The notes beneath the pieces are model-generated. The model was not told where the DNA came from and did no database searches. It saw only the letters and a list, made by a program, of their open reading frames with translations. A program made the translations under genes and the position numbers. Of a stretch of DNA of 33,160 nucleotides, positions 1 through 9,200 are shown piece after piece. The first letter of the stretch is position 1. Each line of letters opens with the position of its first letter. This DNA comes from an uncultured Bacteroidota bacterium (GTDB lineage Bacteria; Bacteroidota; Bacteroidia; NS11-12g; UBA9320). The stretch is taken from positions 1 to 33,160 of the forward strand of contig CAJXBI010000014.1 of NCBI GenBank assembly GCA_913050005.1, in the 5' to 3' direction.

Positions 1-41
1 TTTCCTTTTCTTCCTTGTCTACGAAGTCTTAATTTTACCAT
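1..41 (-). CDS. rpsP: 30S ribosomal protein S16, N-terminal fragment cut by the window edge
   Basis: Only the first 13 codons are present on the minus strand, starting with ATG at 41. They read MVKLRLRRQGRKG, the highly conserved opening of bacterial ribosomal protein bS16, a small-subunit assembly protein. The gene continues beyond base 1. It is preceded by its own promoter-like sequence and by a hairpin in the leader. In many bacteria rpsP heads an operon with rimM and trmD, but that part lies outside the window. Identification rests on the short but very characteristic N-terminus. Confidence 0.88.
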   Translation of the reverse strand, partial: MVKLRLRRQGRKG

Positions 42-56
42 TTGTATATTTTTAAT

Positions 57-81
57 CTGCTGGTTCTCCTTTTTCCAGCAG
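57..81 (-). promoter_or_regulatory. 5' leader hairpin of rpsP
   Basis: On the minus strand CTGCTGG (81-75) pairs perfectly with CCAGCAG (63-57), closing an 11-nt loop AAAAAGGAGAA. It lies 15 nt before the rpsP ATG and close to the expected transcript 5' end. No T-tract follows it on either strand, so it is not a typical terminator. The purine-rich loop resembles a Shine-Dalgarno sequence but is about 24 nt from the start codon, too far for normal use. It could be a 5'-stabilising or regulatory structure. Confidence 0.55.
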
Positions 82-86
82 GGCTG

Positions 87-118
87 CAAATGTCGTTGTT
101 CTTATTTAATTTTCAAAA
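87..118 (-). promoter_or_regulatory. rpsP promoter, -33 TTTTG and -7 GACATTTG
   Basis: Read on the minus strand, TTTTG at 118-114 is separated by 19 nt from GACATTTG at 94-87. This matches the Bacteroidota layout of a -33 TTTG and a -7 TAnnTTTG (one mismatch, G for T at the first base). It is the best two-part promoter in the window. The predicted start near 80-83 would place the leader hairpin at the very 5' end of the mRNA. Confidence 0.6.
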
Positions 119-136
119 CAAATTTTAGAGACCCAT

Positions 137-2983
137 TTATCGCGTTCTATCCTCTCGGAATTTACGAATATTGTAACTGAAGTTTACCATAAAATAACGA
201 GTTAAGACATTCCTATTGGTTGCTTCATAATAACTATCATAAAAGTTTTGGCTGATGTTGTTATTTTGATTGAGTATATCAAACACACTGAGTTGAATTT
301 CACCTCGCTTATTTTTAAATAGTTGTTTACCAACTCCTGCTGTCCATAGCAAAACACTATTATCTAAATCTGTGCCTAAACCATAAAAATTTTGATACCT
401 AAAATTTGTTCGAAAAGTAAATCCCATAGGCATAATCCAATCCAATTTGATTTTATTAGTCTGCACCCAAAAGATATTATTCAATGTAGAGTTGAGCGAA
501 TTTTCTGAACTATTATAGGCTGCTTTTGTGGATAATGTAAAATCCAATTTTTCACTAATGTTGCTGCTAATAACAAGTCCCAACTCATAACTTTGATTGA
601 GGGTGTTTGATTTCATCAAATTAATCATAGATGGAATGTTAGTCAGTCGGCTTGAGATATTCATGTTCAAATTACTTTTGATGGCTTCTAGAGGCATACC
701 ATAAGTCAAAAATGCATTAAATGAATATTGTCCATCCAAATTTACTGGTTTCGTTAGTTGAGTTCCTTTACTTAAAACAACTGAATTTAATGATGAATCT
801 AGATCTCTGGTGGCCCTGTATGTACTCTGACCAATAAAATTGTTACTCCAACCTCCATTCACCGTGGCATAAAAAACAACATTTTTATTTGTATTGACAA
901 AGTTATACTTCGACATTAACCAGTGACCAAACTGTTGGGTTAGTTGTGCGTTTCCTTGACTTAACTGAAGTGGGTTACTATTGTCTACTACTGGAGATAG
1001 TTGTTTTGCCGTTGGTTTTGTCGTGTAAGATCGGTACATACTAAACCAAGATGCCTTATTTTTCAGGCGAGCTCGATATAAGGCAAAAGGAAGAAAATTG
1101 TTGAACCCCTGGATCCTATTCTCTGAAACTGGTATGGTTTGTTTGTTATCTAATTCCGCCAATTCATATTTTAATCGGACTACAAATCCCCCTTTTCTTC
1201 CAAATTTACGTGTTCCAATTCCTGCAGTATGAGTGGACCAATCATTATTGTATCGAATAGATAACAAAGAATCTAGCTGTCCTGGTGAGTTATCTATTAC
1301 GCCACTTAACATCTCCTGATTCATTACGTTTATACTATTCGAGTAATCATAGGAAAAAAACATACCTAAGCCTTTTTTACCAATAGGTTCACTATACATG
1401 ATACTGGCTTTTAATCCATCTAAATCTTCATCCAAATCTCCATTCTGATCAATATTTTCTATCTGATTGATATTCTCATTAATAGAATTTAATTGATTGA
1501 TTCCCTTGGTTCTATCCATGGAATTATTCCACTGAAGAAATAAACTTCTTCCTCGTTTCTCTCCATTATATCTAAACATGAGATTGTTAGTCGCTTTAAG
1601 TGCAAGAAAGTCACTATTAAATCGTTGATTAAGTGAGTTTATTGTTATTGCTTCAGCCAATGATTTACTTGTATCAGTCGTATTACCTAAATTATCTTGC
1701 ATACTAAAACTAGGTAAATAGAAAAATGAAGCCTTAGGACTTAATTTGTAAACCGCTTTTGCATTAAATTTATGATTGATGTTTGTGCTCAAGCTGTTGC
1801 TAAATTCCTCATATTCCTGACCTTGGGTGTTTCCTAAATAGTATTCTTGATAAGTATTAGTCATGGATACGTTTTCCCCTTTGTTGTAAAAATAGCTACT
1901 GCTAATGTCTACTTTCTTGCCCCATTTATCCTGATAATTTGCACCCCAAGCTTGGGTTTCGCTAACCCCACCTGAGGGATTGACCATAAAATCATTAGTA
2001 CTTCCGTTGGCAGAAAAACCACTTAAAAAAGAAGGTCTTTTTCCTCCTGGTCCTCGCCCTCTTCTTTTTCCTCCACTATTATCAGCCACAACTCCTAGTA
2101 GGTCTTCTGTACTAAAATTCTGTTGATTAATATTATTAATCTGTCCCAATATCGATAGTCTTCGCTCACCTCTAAACATATTTAGATTTGAACCTGCACT
2201 AAATCGGTCATCACTTCCATAACCCGCATAAACTTTTCCAAACTCTCCATTTCTCATGTTGATTTTTGTAACGATGTTTAGGGTTTTAATGCGTGTTCCG
2301 TCATCTATACCACTTGCCTTGCTTTGCTCACTTTTATCATCAAAAACTTGAATTTTATCGACCACCTCTGCAGGCAAAGTTGATAGGGCTGTTTTGGGAT
2401 TCTGACCAAAAAATTGTTTTCCATCTACCAGTACCTGCTGTACCTTTTCTCCTTGGGCTTGAATCTCTCCATCGTTGTCTTGGATTCCAGGCATTTTCTC
2501 GACCAAATCTTTTGCACTCGCATTTTGAGTTGTTTTGTATGCTTTTGCATTGAATGAAACGGTATCACCCTCTACTATTGCAGCTACTGCTTTTTCAGAG
2601 ATCTTAACTTCACTCAAATTTTCAGCATCTACCTTCATTATGATGGTTCCTAGATAATCATCTCTCCACACACGGATTGTTTCAGCGTAAGGCTGTAATC
2701 CCAAGTAGTTGATTTTCAATGTATATTCTCCTCTTTCCAATAAAATTGAAAAAGTTCCATCCTCTTTAGATACAGAACCAGCAGCAACACTGCTATCCAT
2801 AGCAATGGCAAATATTGTTGCACCTACAATGGGTTCTTTGGTCTTTTCATATTTGAGTTTTCCGCCAACAGGAACTTTATTTTGGGCTTCCATACTCATA
2901 GATGAAAACATAAAAAGGCAATACAATACTGAAAAAAAAAGGGTTCTGTAAATCGACATTAAATTTAGATTATCTTTTATCAT
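137..2983 (-). CDS. TonB-dependent-receptor-like outer-membrane beta-barrel protein
   Basis: A 948-aa outer-membrane protein of the Bacteroidota group with an N-terminal CarboxypepD_reg-like domain and an OMP_b-brl_3 type barrel. A hydrophobic signal peptide ends near residue 34 (MSMEAQ). Residues about 36-115 form the small beta-sandwich (PIVGATIF, EDGTF, GEYTLKINYLG). Residues about 120-245 are the plug-like region (SAKDLVEKMPGIQ, VLVDGKQFFGQNP, IDDGTRIKTLNIVTK). The rest is barrel, ending in an aromatic-rich strand (YFMVNFSYNIRKF). No substrate can be assigned. Residues 303-318 are an unusual Gly/Arg/Lys-rich stretch. The start is uncertain: Met9 (2959) gives a neater signal peptide. It lies 39 nt downstream of hutH on the same strand and may be cotranscribed with it. 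Confidence 0.88.
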   Translation of the reverse strand: MIKDNLNLMSIYRTLFFSVLYCLFMFSSMSMEAQNKVPVGGKLKYEKTKEPIVGATIFAIAMDSSVAAGSVSKEDGTFSILLERGEYTLKINYLGLQPYAETIRVWRDDYLGTIIMKVDAENLSEVKISEKAVAAIVEGDTVSFNAKAYKTTQNASAKDLVEKMPGIQDNDGEIQAQGEKVQQVLVDGKQFFGQNPKTALSTLPAEVVDKIQVFDDKSEQSKASGIDDGTRIKTLNIVTKINMRNGEFGKVYAGYGSDDRFSAGSNLNMFRGERRLSILGQINNINQQNFSTEDLLGVVADNSGGKRRGRGPGGKRPSFLSGFSANGSTNDFMVNPSGGVSETQAWGANYQDKWGKKVDISSSYFYNKGENVSMTNTYQEYYLGNTQGQEYEEFSNSLSTNINHKFNAKAVYKLSPKASFFYLPSFSMQDNLGNTTDTSKSLAEAITINSLNQRFNSDFLALKATNNLMFRYNGEKRGRSLFLQWNNSMDRTKGINQLNSINENINQIENIDQNGDLDEDLDGLKASIMYSEPIGKKGLGMFFSYDYSNSINVMNQEMLSGVIDNSPGQLDSLLSIRYNNDWSTHTAGIGTRKFGRKGGFVVRLKYELAELDNKQTIPVSENRIQGFNNFLPFALYRARLKNKASWFSMYRSYTTKPTAKQLSPVVDNSNPLQLSQGNAQLTQQFGHWLMSKYNFVNTNKNVVFYATVNGGWSNNFIGQSTYRATRDLDSSLNSVVLSKGTQLTKPVNLDGQYSFNAFLTYGMPLEAIKSNLNMNISSRLTNIPSMINLMKSNTLNQSYELGLVISSNISEKLDFTLSTKAAYNSSENSLNSTLNNIFWVQTNKIKLDWIMPMGFTFRTNFRYQNFYGLGTDLDNSVLLWTAGVGKQLFKNKRGEIQLSVFDILNQNNNISQNFYDSYYEATNRNVLTRYFMVNFSYNIRKFREDRTR

Positions 2984-3022
2984 ACTTCACATTAAATGAA
3001 CTAAAGGGTATTAAGTTTTAAT

Positions 3023-4474
3023 TTATCTTAAAATATATTCTTGAATTTTTTGAACCTCATCAGCCCAAACTTTGTCTGAATCAGAGATGTCTGCAATTTC
3101 ATCAACTTTCTTTAATAATTTTTCAAGTTTGTCGGACGACCTCAACGGCTTCCTATATTTTAAAGCCTTACAAGCTGTAAGTAACTCAATTGCTTGAATT
3201 CTCTCAACGTTCTTGATTACTTTGAGGCATTTGGTTGCCGCATTAGCACCCATGCTAACATGATCTTCCTGACCATTGCTACTTTCAATGGTATCCACAG
3301 AACTTGGAGTACATAATTGTTTATTTTGACTTACTATACTGGCAGCAGTATATTGAGCAATCATCAACCCACTTTCTAGTCCTGGATTACTTGTTAAAAA
3401 AGCAGGCAGACCTCGTTTACCTTCAAGCAAACGATAAATCCTTCGTTCAGCTATACTACCGATTTCTGCAATGGCTATGGCTAAAAAATCCAATTGTAAT
3501 GCTAGAGGTTGTCCGTGAAAATTCCCCGCACTTAGGACCAAATCCTCATCTGGAAACACATTGGGATTATCTGTAACCGCATTAATTTCTGTTTCAAATA
3601 CTGCAGCCACTTGATCATATACATCTTTGGTAGCTCCATGAACTTGAGGTACACAACGAAAACTATAAGGATCTTGCACATGATTTTTGGACTGATTTAT
3701 TATCTCACTGCCTGAAAGATGCTCCAAAATAGCTTTTGCTGTATCCAACTGCCCTTTATGAGGTCGAATGACGTGGCTATAATTCAAAAATGGTTCTTTC
3801 CTCCCATCGTATGCATCAATACAGAGAGCTGCATGAAGATCTGCTCTTTCTAATATTTGTTGTGATTTAAATAAGCAACTCAAACCATAAGCCTGCATAA
3901 ACTGAGTACCATTAATGAGAGCTAACCCCTCTTTAGGACCCAAAATAAGATTGCTCGGCTTTGCTTTTTCCATGCTTTTCAAATCTTGACTCCATACCAT
4001 TCCCTCTCCAATCAAAGGCAAACTCATATGGCTTAGCGGAGCTAAATCTCCACTTGCTCCCAAGCTACCCATCTCATAAATGACTGGAATTGTAGATGTA
4101 TTATACAAATCCAAGAGTTTTTCAACTGTTTCAAGTTGCACACCACTATGACCATATCCCAGACTTTTCACTTTTAGAAGGAGCATCATACTAACAATAT
4201 CATAAGGAACATAATCCCCCATACCACAAGCATGTGAACGAATTAGATTCACTTGTAATTGGGTTAAATCCTTTTGAGCAATCTTTGTATTACATAAAGA
4301 ACCAAAACCTGTATTTACTCCATAAATTATTGAGTTTTTATCTTCAACTTTAGATAACAAAAAGGCATTGCATTTCATTATCTTTTCTTTTGATTCATCA
4401 GACAATTTAATCTTTTTATTAGTAGTTAAAAGATCTCTTATCTGTTGAATACTATGATAATTAGACAACTCCAT
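3023..4474 (-). CDS. hutH: Histidine ammonia-lyase
   Basis: A 483-aa enzyme of the aromatic amino acid lyase family that deaminates L-histidine to urocanate, the first step of histidine breakdown in the cytoplasm. The Ala140-Ser141-Gly142 triad that cyclises to the MIO cofactor lies in GSLGASGDLAPLSH. The catalytic Tyr51 lies in YGVNTGFGSL. The RSHACG segment near residue 79 carries the Ser-His pair typical of histidine rather than tyrosine or phenylalanine lyases. Length is close to the usual 500-510 aa. No hutU, hutI or hutG gene is nearby, so the rest of the pathway must be elsewhere or absent. It starts with ATG 13 nt downstream of the exonuclease stop. Confidence 0.93.
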   Translation of the reverse strand: MELSNYHSIQQIRDLLTTNKKIKLSDESKEKIMKCNAFLLSKVEDKNSIIYGVNTGFGSLCNTKIAQKDLTQLQVNLIRSHACGMGDYVPYDIVSMMLLLKVKSLGYGHSGVQLETVEKLLDLYNTSTIPVIYEMGSLGASGDLAPLSHMSLPLIGEGMVWSQDLKSMEKAKPSNLILGPKEGLALINGTQFMQAYGLSCLFKSQQILERADLHAALCIDAYDGRKEPFLNYSHVIRPHKGQLDTAKAILEHLSGSEIINQSKNHVQDPYSFRCVPQVHGATKDVYDQVAAVFETEINAVTDNPNVFPDEDLVLSAGNFHGQPLALQLDFLAIAIAEIGSIAERRIYRLLEGKRGLPAFLTSNPGLESGLMIAQYTAASIVSQNKQLCTPSSVDTIESSNGQEDHVSMGANAATKCLKVIKNVERIQAIELLTACKALKYRKPLRSSDKLEKLLKKVDEIADISDSDKVWADEVQKIQEYILR

Positions 4475-4482
4475 TAATTAAA

Positions 4483-4490
4483 CGAATTTA
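4483..4490 (-). promoter_or_regulatory. Possible hutH -7 element TAAATTCG
   Basis: On the minus strand TAAATTCG has one mismatch to TAnnTTTG and ends 8 nt before the hutH ATG. It overlaps the stop codon of the upstream exonuclease gene (4488-4490), so hutH could be transcribed on its own as well as by readthrough. Confidence 0.4.
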
Positions 4491-5252
4491 GGCGTTTCTG
4501 CTTGCTAGAGCTAATTTGGTAATTACTGCTTTTGTATTTTCAGGAAAATCCCCTTTGATCATCCAGTCATAATAACCCCTATTTTCTTTAAAAACATCAA
4601 TTACACGTCTGTTAAGGTATTTTCCAAAATTAAAATAAGCCTCACCATCAGAACCTCTTTTGATTCGTCTTGCAAAATCAAAAAACTCACTTTCTCCACT
4701 GAAAGCATGCAAAAAGTCGATATTATTCTCTAATTCATCATAAAAATCAACTTGAGCTTTGATTACTTCCCAAGTCGCTATGGTATCTGCCTTTGCAGAA
4801 TGAGCATCAACCAAATTTTTATTACAATATTTTTGATATGCTGCACCCAGATTTCGAGGTTCCATCTTATGGAATATTCGTTGGGCATCGATAAATTTAC
4901 GATTGGCATCAAATGATATACCTGCACGATAAAATTCCTCAACCAACATCGGAAAATCAAATCGATTGCTATTAAAACCACCAAAATCTGAATCGCCCAA
5001 GAATGAATTCAAAGTTGGTGCAAAATCATTGAACGTGAGCTTTCCTACTACATCTTTATCCCAGATTCCGTGAATCTCTGACACCTCAGGTGGTATAGGA
5101 ATTGTTGGATTTAAGACTTGATGCAAATGCTCCTCTTGACCATCCATTTGAATTTTTATACAATAAATCTCTACTATTCGATCTTTAGCAATCTGAACAC
5201 CCGTTGTTTCTAAATCAAAAACGATTAAAGGTTTTCTTAATTTTATATTCAC
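4488..5252 (-). CDS. DEDDh 3'-5' exonuclease (DnaQ-like)
   Basis: A 254-aa protein of the DNA polymerase III epsilon-type exonuclease superfamily, which hydrolyses DNA or RNA from 3' ends with two metal ions. Motif Exo I is FDLETTG (Asp13 and Glu15 from the proposed start). Exo II is FNSNRFDFPML. Exo III is the His-x4-Asp of HSAKADTIA. The reading frame stays open to a TTG at 5333, but I choose the GTG at 5250-5252. It places Exo I at the usual distance from the N-terminus, and an exact TACATTTG promoter box ends 4 nt before it, inside the longer version. There is no polymerase or UvrC-like fusion, so its cellular target is not evident. It is probably the first gene of a minus-strand unit with hutH. 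Confidence 0.87.
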   Translation of the reverse strand: MNIKLRKPLIVFDLETTGVQIAKDRIVEIYCIKIQMDGQEEHLHQVLNPTIPIPPEVSEIHGIWDKDVVGKLTFNDFAPTLNSFLGDSDFGGFNSNRFDFPMLVEEFYRAGISFDANRKFIDAQRIFHKMEPRNLGAAYQKYCNKNLVDAHSAKADTIATWEVIKAQVDFYDELENNIDFLHAFSGESEFFDFARRIKRGSDGEAYFNFGKYLNRRVIDVFKENRGYYDWMIKGDFPENTKAVITKLALASRNA

Positions 5253-5256
5253 ATAA

Positions 5257-5264
5257 CAAATGTA
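5257..5264 (-). promoter_or_regulatory. Exonuclease -7 element TACATTTG
   Basis: Exact TAnnTTTG match on the minus strand, ending 4 nt before the GTG at 5252. With a start site 4-8 nt past the element, the mRNA would begin at or just beside the GTG. It lies inside the longer open frame and so argues against the TTG start at 5333. Confidence 0.6.
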
Positions 5265-5408
5265 TTCGCATTTCTTAATGAACAGTGACAAATAAAATGG
5301 TATTATCCACTTCTTATGGGCTAATACATTCAAGTAATTTTAAATTTAATGGAATCAATTGACATAAATGTGTTTAAAAGTTTGGGATGAATACACCTGA
5401 TCAATATC

Positions 5409-5416
5409 TAATATTG
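5409..5416 (+). promoter_or_regulatory. prmA -7 element TAATATTG
   Basis: TAATATTG has one mismatch to TAnnTTTG and ends 11 nt before the prmA ATG. The following TAGC is also seen after the exact element in front of sucC. The 175-nt stretch between the exonuclease start and prmA holds this box and the divergent exonuclease box; I see nothing else in it. Confidence 0.45.
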
Positions 5417-5427
5417 TAGCTAATTAA

Positions 5428-6252
5428 ATGGATTTTAAGGCCATATATATTTTATGTGATGATGAGATATCTGAAACATTATCCTTTTTGTTGCAAGAAA
5501 ATGGATATGAAGGTACATCGTTTGAAAAAAACCAATTAATCGCCTATTGTAAGGCTTCAACCTTTGATTCGTTAGCCTTAAAATCAATACTTCAACCATT
5601 TAATATTGAACCAGATAGGATAATAGATGTTGGTTATCAAAATTGGAATCAAATTTGGGAAAGCAACTTTAAAGAAGCATACATCGGCGACCATATTCAC
5701 GTGAGAGCTCCATTTCATCATGCAAAAAATATTAAGCATAATATTATAATCCTTCCTAAAATGGCATTTGGGACAGGGCATCATGAAACTACTCAACTAT
5801 CAGCAATTGCATTAGAAAAATTAGATTGTAAAAACAAGATAGTTCTGGACATGGGGTGTGGAAGTGGATTGCTAGCTATTTTAGCTTCTCAAAAAGAGGC
5901 TAAAAAAATATTTGCAATTGATTATGATCAAAATTGTATTGATAATACCAATGAAAACATACAATTAAATAAGGTAAAAAACGTTTTTACGATAAAAGAT
6001 GACTCGCTTTCAAAAATAAAGGAAGGCATAGATATTATCGTCAGTAATATTGTGAAGAATATAAACCTAAAACTACTTCCTCAATTTGCAGACAAGCTAA
6101 CTGAAAATGGCATTCTGATTCTCTGCGGTTTTCTTACTGAAGATTTTGATGATTTAATTAAAGAATCCACAAGATATAGCTTCTCGCTTACTTACAAAAA
6201 CACACAAAAAGGTTGGCTTCAAACTCAATTTATTAAAAAAAATGTTGACTAA
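5428..6252 (+). CDS. prmA: Ribosomal protein L11 methyltransferase
   Basis: A 274-aa class I SAM-dependent methyltransferase that trimethylates ribosomal protein L11 (uL11). The PrmA signature FGTGHHETT is followed by the SAM-binding loop LDMGCGSGLLAI. Next come an acidic motif II (FAIDYDQNCIDNT) and the catalytic-site stretch VSNIVKNI, where other PrmA proteins have a similar Asn-Ile motif. The N-terminal ~100 residues match the substrate-recognition domain, with the WNQIWESNFKEAYIG segment typical of Bacteroidota homologues. The gene overlaps the next one by 11 nt, so the two form an operon. Confidence 0.93.
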   Translation: MDFKAIYILCDDEISETLSFLLQENGYEGTSFEKNQLIAYCKASTFDSLALKSILQPFNIEPDRIIDVGYQNWNQIWESNFKEAYIGDHIHVRAPFHHAKNIKHNIIILPKMAFGTGHHETTQLSAIALEKLDCKNKIVLDMGCGSGLLAILASQKEAKKIFAIDYDQNCIDNTNENIQLNKVKNVFTIKDDSLSKIKEGIDIIVSNIVKNINLKLLPQFADKLTENGILILCGFLTEDFDDLIKESTRYSFSLTYKNTQKGWLQTQFIKKNVD

Positions 6253-9200
6253 AAAATTCATATTAATACTCTTTCTACTTTCCTCGTTAGCTTCTTGGGC
6301 TCAACCTCGCTCCTTTTCTAGAAACCCATCCGTATTTATAAAAGAATATTCAAAATTTCTTAGCTCACAATCAGATAAACAAGGACAAGTTTTATTAGAA
6401 AAATTCACGACTAAATGGAATTCAGGCAAGTTTGTAGAACCAGAGCAACGAAACATTATATCTGTTGCTAATTTAATGTTAATCAATGATTTAGATGTTC
6501 CTAACTTTTTCCTACTTACAGAAACTATGCTGTATGCTAAGGACTCTATTGATGAGCCCAAGTATATAAGTTGGTCCAAATCATTGATTCCAGCATTAAA
6601 CTCTGGAAATCAAACTTTTATAACACTTATTAAAGCATCAAGAAACCTATTTAGGGATAACACTATTTATGAATCTCAAACTAAGAGATGGTATAGTAAC
6701 TCTCCAGATTATCGATTTATTTTTAAGGATAATCGAGTCAAAATTTCCTTTAAAAACATCAACTTAACTTGTCAGGCGCAAGTCGACAAAATTAACATTT
6801 ACAACACTTCAGGAAGTTACTATTTAGACACCGATGAATGGGAAGGAAAAAAAGGCGTCATTTCATGGGAACGGGTAGGATTTGGAAAAGATAATATCTA
6901 TGCAGAAATACAAAGTAATTATACGTTAAAATTTCAACGTGCCGAGGTGAACATCGATTCGGTTACTTTTACCAATAAAGACTTTCTAGCAAAACCCCTA
7001 TTAGGAAATCTCATAGATCGTGCGTCTAGCGCAGATAACATCGATAAAGAAGTACTTCAAAAATCACAATTTCCGCAATTTTACTCATTTGATAAAAACA
7101 TAGAATTAGGATCTTATTTAGATAACACCGTTCAATTTAAAGGAGGATTTGCAATGAAAGGTTCCGAAACGATTTCAACAGGAAGCTCCGAAACACCGTC
7201 TTTAATTGAAATTTATTACAAAAACAAAAAAAGAATACTTGCCAAATCACCCTACTTTACATTAAAAGAGGGTAAGATTAATGCAATGGAGTGTGAAGTA
7301 ACTATAGTTACAGATAGCGGAACGATATATCACCCTAATCTCAAGTTTAATCTAAACTTAAATAATAAAATTTTAGTCCTTATTCGAGGGAAAGAAGGCT
7401 TAAAACAAGCTCCTTTTTATGATAGTGATCATCAGATTGACATTTTCGTTGATAAGATTATATGGAAACTTGAGCTACCAAAAATTGAATTTGACGTTGA
7501 TGGTGAGGAAAAAAAGGCCTTTATCGAATCTCAAAGCTTTTATAAAGAAGTACGCTATGAAAAAATTCCTCGTGGAATTCTCAAATACCATCCCTTGTCT
7601 AAGATGAGGAATTTTGTAATTCAATACAGAAAGAGAGAATTCACCCTCAATGAATATGCAAACTGGATGGGTAGTAAACCAATTTATCTGAAATCCCAGA
7701 TTATTGAATTAGCAGATTTAGGATATTTATTTTTTAATCCTGCCACGGATAGTATCAAAATCAGAAAAAAACTAGATCATGCCGTATTATCTCACAAGAA
7801 ACTTATGGACTATGATGTAATCCGTTTTTCATCGGTTATATCTGCTCGTTCGAATGCCTTTTTAAACCTAATTAATAACTCATTCAACATTGAGGGTGTA
7901 AGAGCCTTTAAATTTAGTGATAGTCAAAGTGTTTATGCTTTCCCACATGAACAAACGGTCATTCTCAAAAACAAAAGAAGAATGGAGTTTGGTGGAAAGT
8001 TAACTGCAGGTAAATTTGATTTCTACTCCGTTAAATTTGAGTTTGATTACTTCAATTTTGATATCACATCTGATAACATTACCAAAATGGTAATTTTCAC
8101 GAAAGATCTGTCTGGAAAACCTGGTCTTGTTGCTGTAAAATCTGTTTTAAGAGATATTAATGGAACCCTAGAGATTGATAAATCAAACAACAAATCTGGA
8201 TTAAAAGATTTTCCAGAGTATCCGCGATTTACAAGTAACAAGGGTTCGATTATTGCTTACGATAAGCCCACTATACATGGTGGTGCATATGACAAGGATC
8301 GTTTTCGTTTTGAGGTTGACCCATTTACAATCGAAAATCTTGATAATTTCACAACAGAAGGGTTAAGTTTCCCAGGAACATTTGTGGCTGGTGGAATTAT
8401 TCCAGATTTTGATTTTGAAGCAAAAATCATGGATGACTACTCTCTTGGTTTTGAACGAAAAAACCCTGCTAGAGGTTACCCTATGTACCGTGGTAAAGGA
8501 CACGGTAACATCGATATTAGGCTTAGTGAAGAAGGTTTTGAGGCTAAGGGGAATATTGAATACGAGGGAGCTATTCTTGAATCACAAGAAATTATAATGA
8601 CTCCAGATTACACATCTTCACAAGCAAAATCTTATGTCATCACTGAAAATGAAAAATACCCCAATCTTACTGCTAAAGACATCACTACGAAGTGGTTGCC
8701 AAATCAAGATTCCATGTTCATCTACACCAATGATCATGAAGTTACCGTATTGAGAGACAATCAGCAATTTACTGGAAATCTAGTTCACACAAGTCAACAA
8801 TTATCAGGTGCGGGTTCTTTAGTATGGGACAAAGCAAGTTTGAAATCCCCAGATATAAAGTTCAAGCCAAACGAGGTCAAAGCATTAGTATCTGACGTAG
8901 AAATTAATGCCCTTGATAAAAATAAGATCGCTTTTTCATCCAAAAATCTTAATTCGGATGTTGATTTTACAACACAAATGGGTGATTTCAAGTCAAATAT
9001 AGTCGGAAATCTAACGGCACTTCCATTTAATCAATTCTCTACTTCAATGGATCAATTTAAATGGGATATGGCAAATAATACGATTGAATTCAATAAAGGA
9101 CCTCAATTACTAAAAAGCAAATCTTATTTCGTAAGTAATAAATACGATCAAGAGGGGCTTAGATTCGAGAGCACCAATGCTCTTTTCGATATCAACAAAG

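Noticed and set aside
66-70. AGGAG in the hairpin loop as a Shine-Dalgarno site for rpsP.
   Set aside because: It is 24 nt from the ATG, far outside the useful range, and the phylum rarely uses Shine-Dalgarno pairing.
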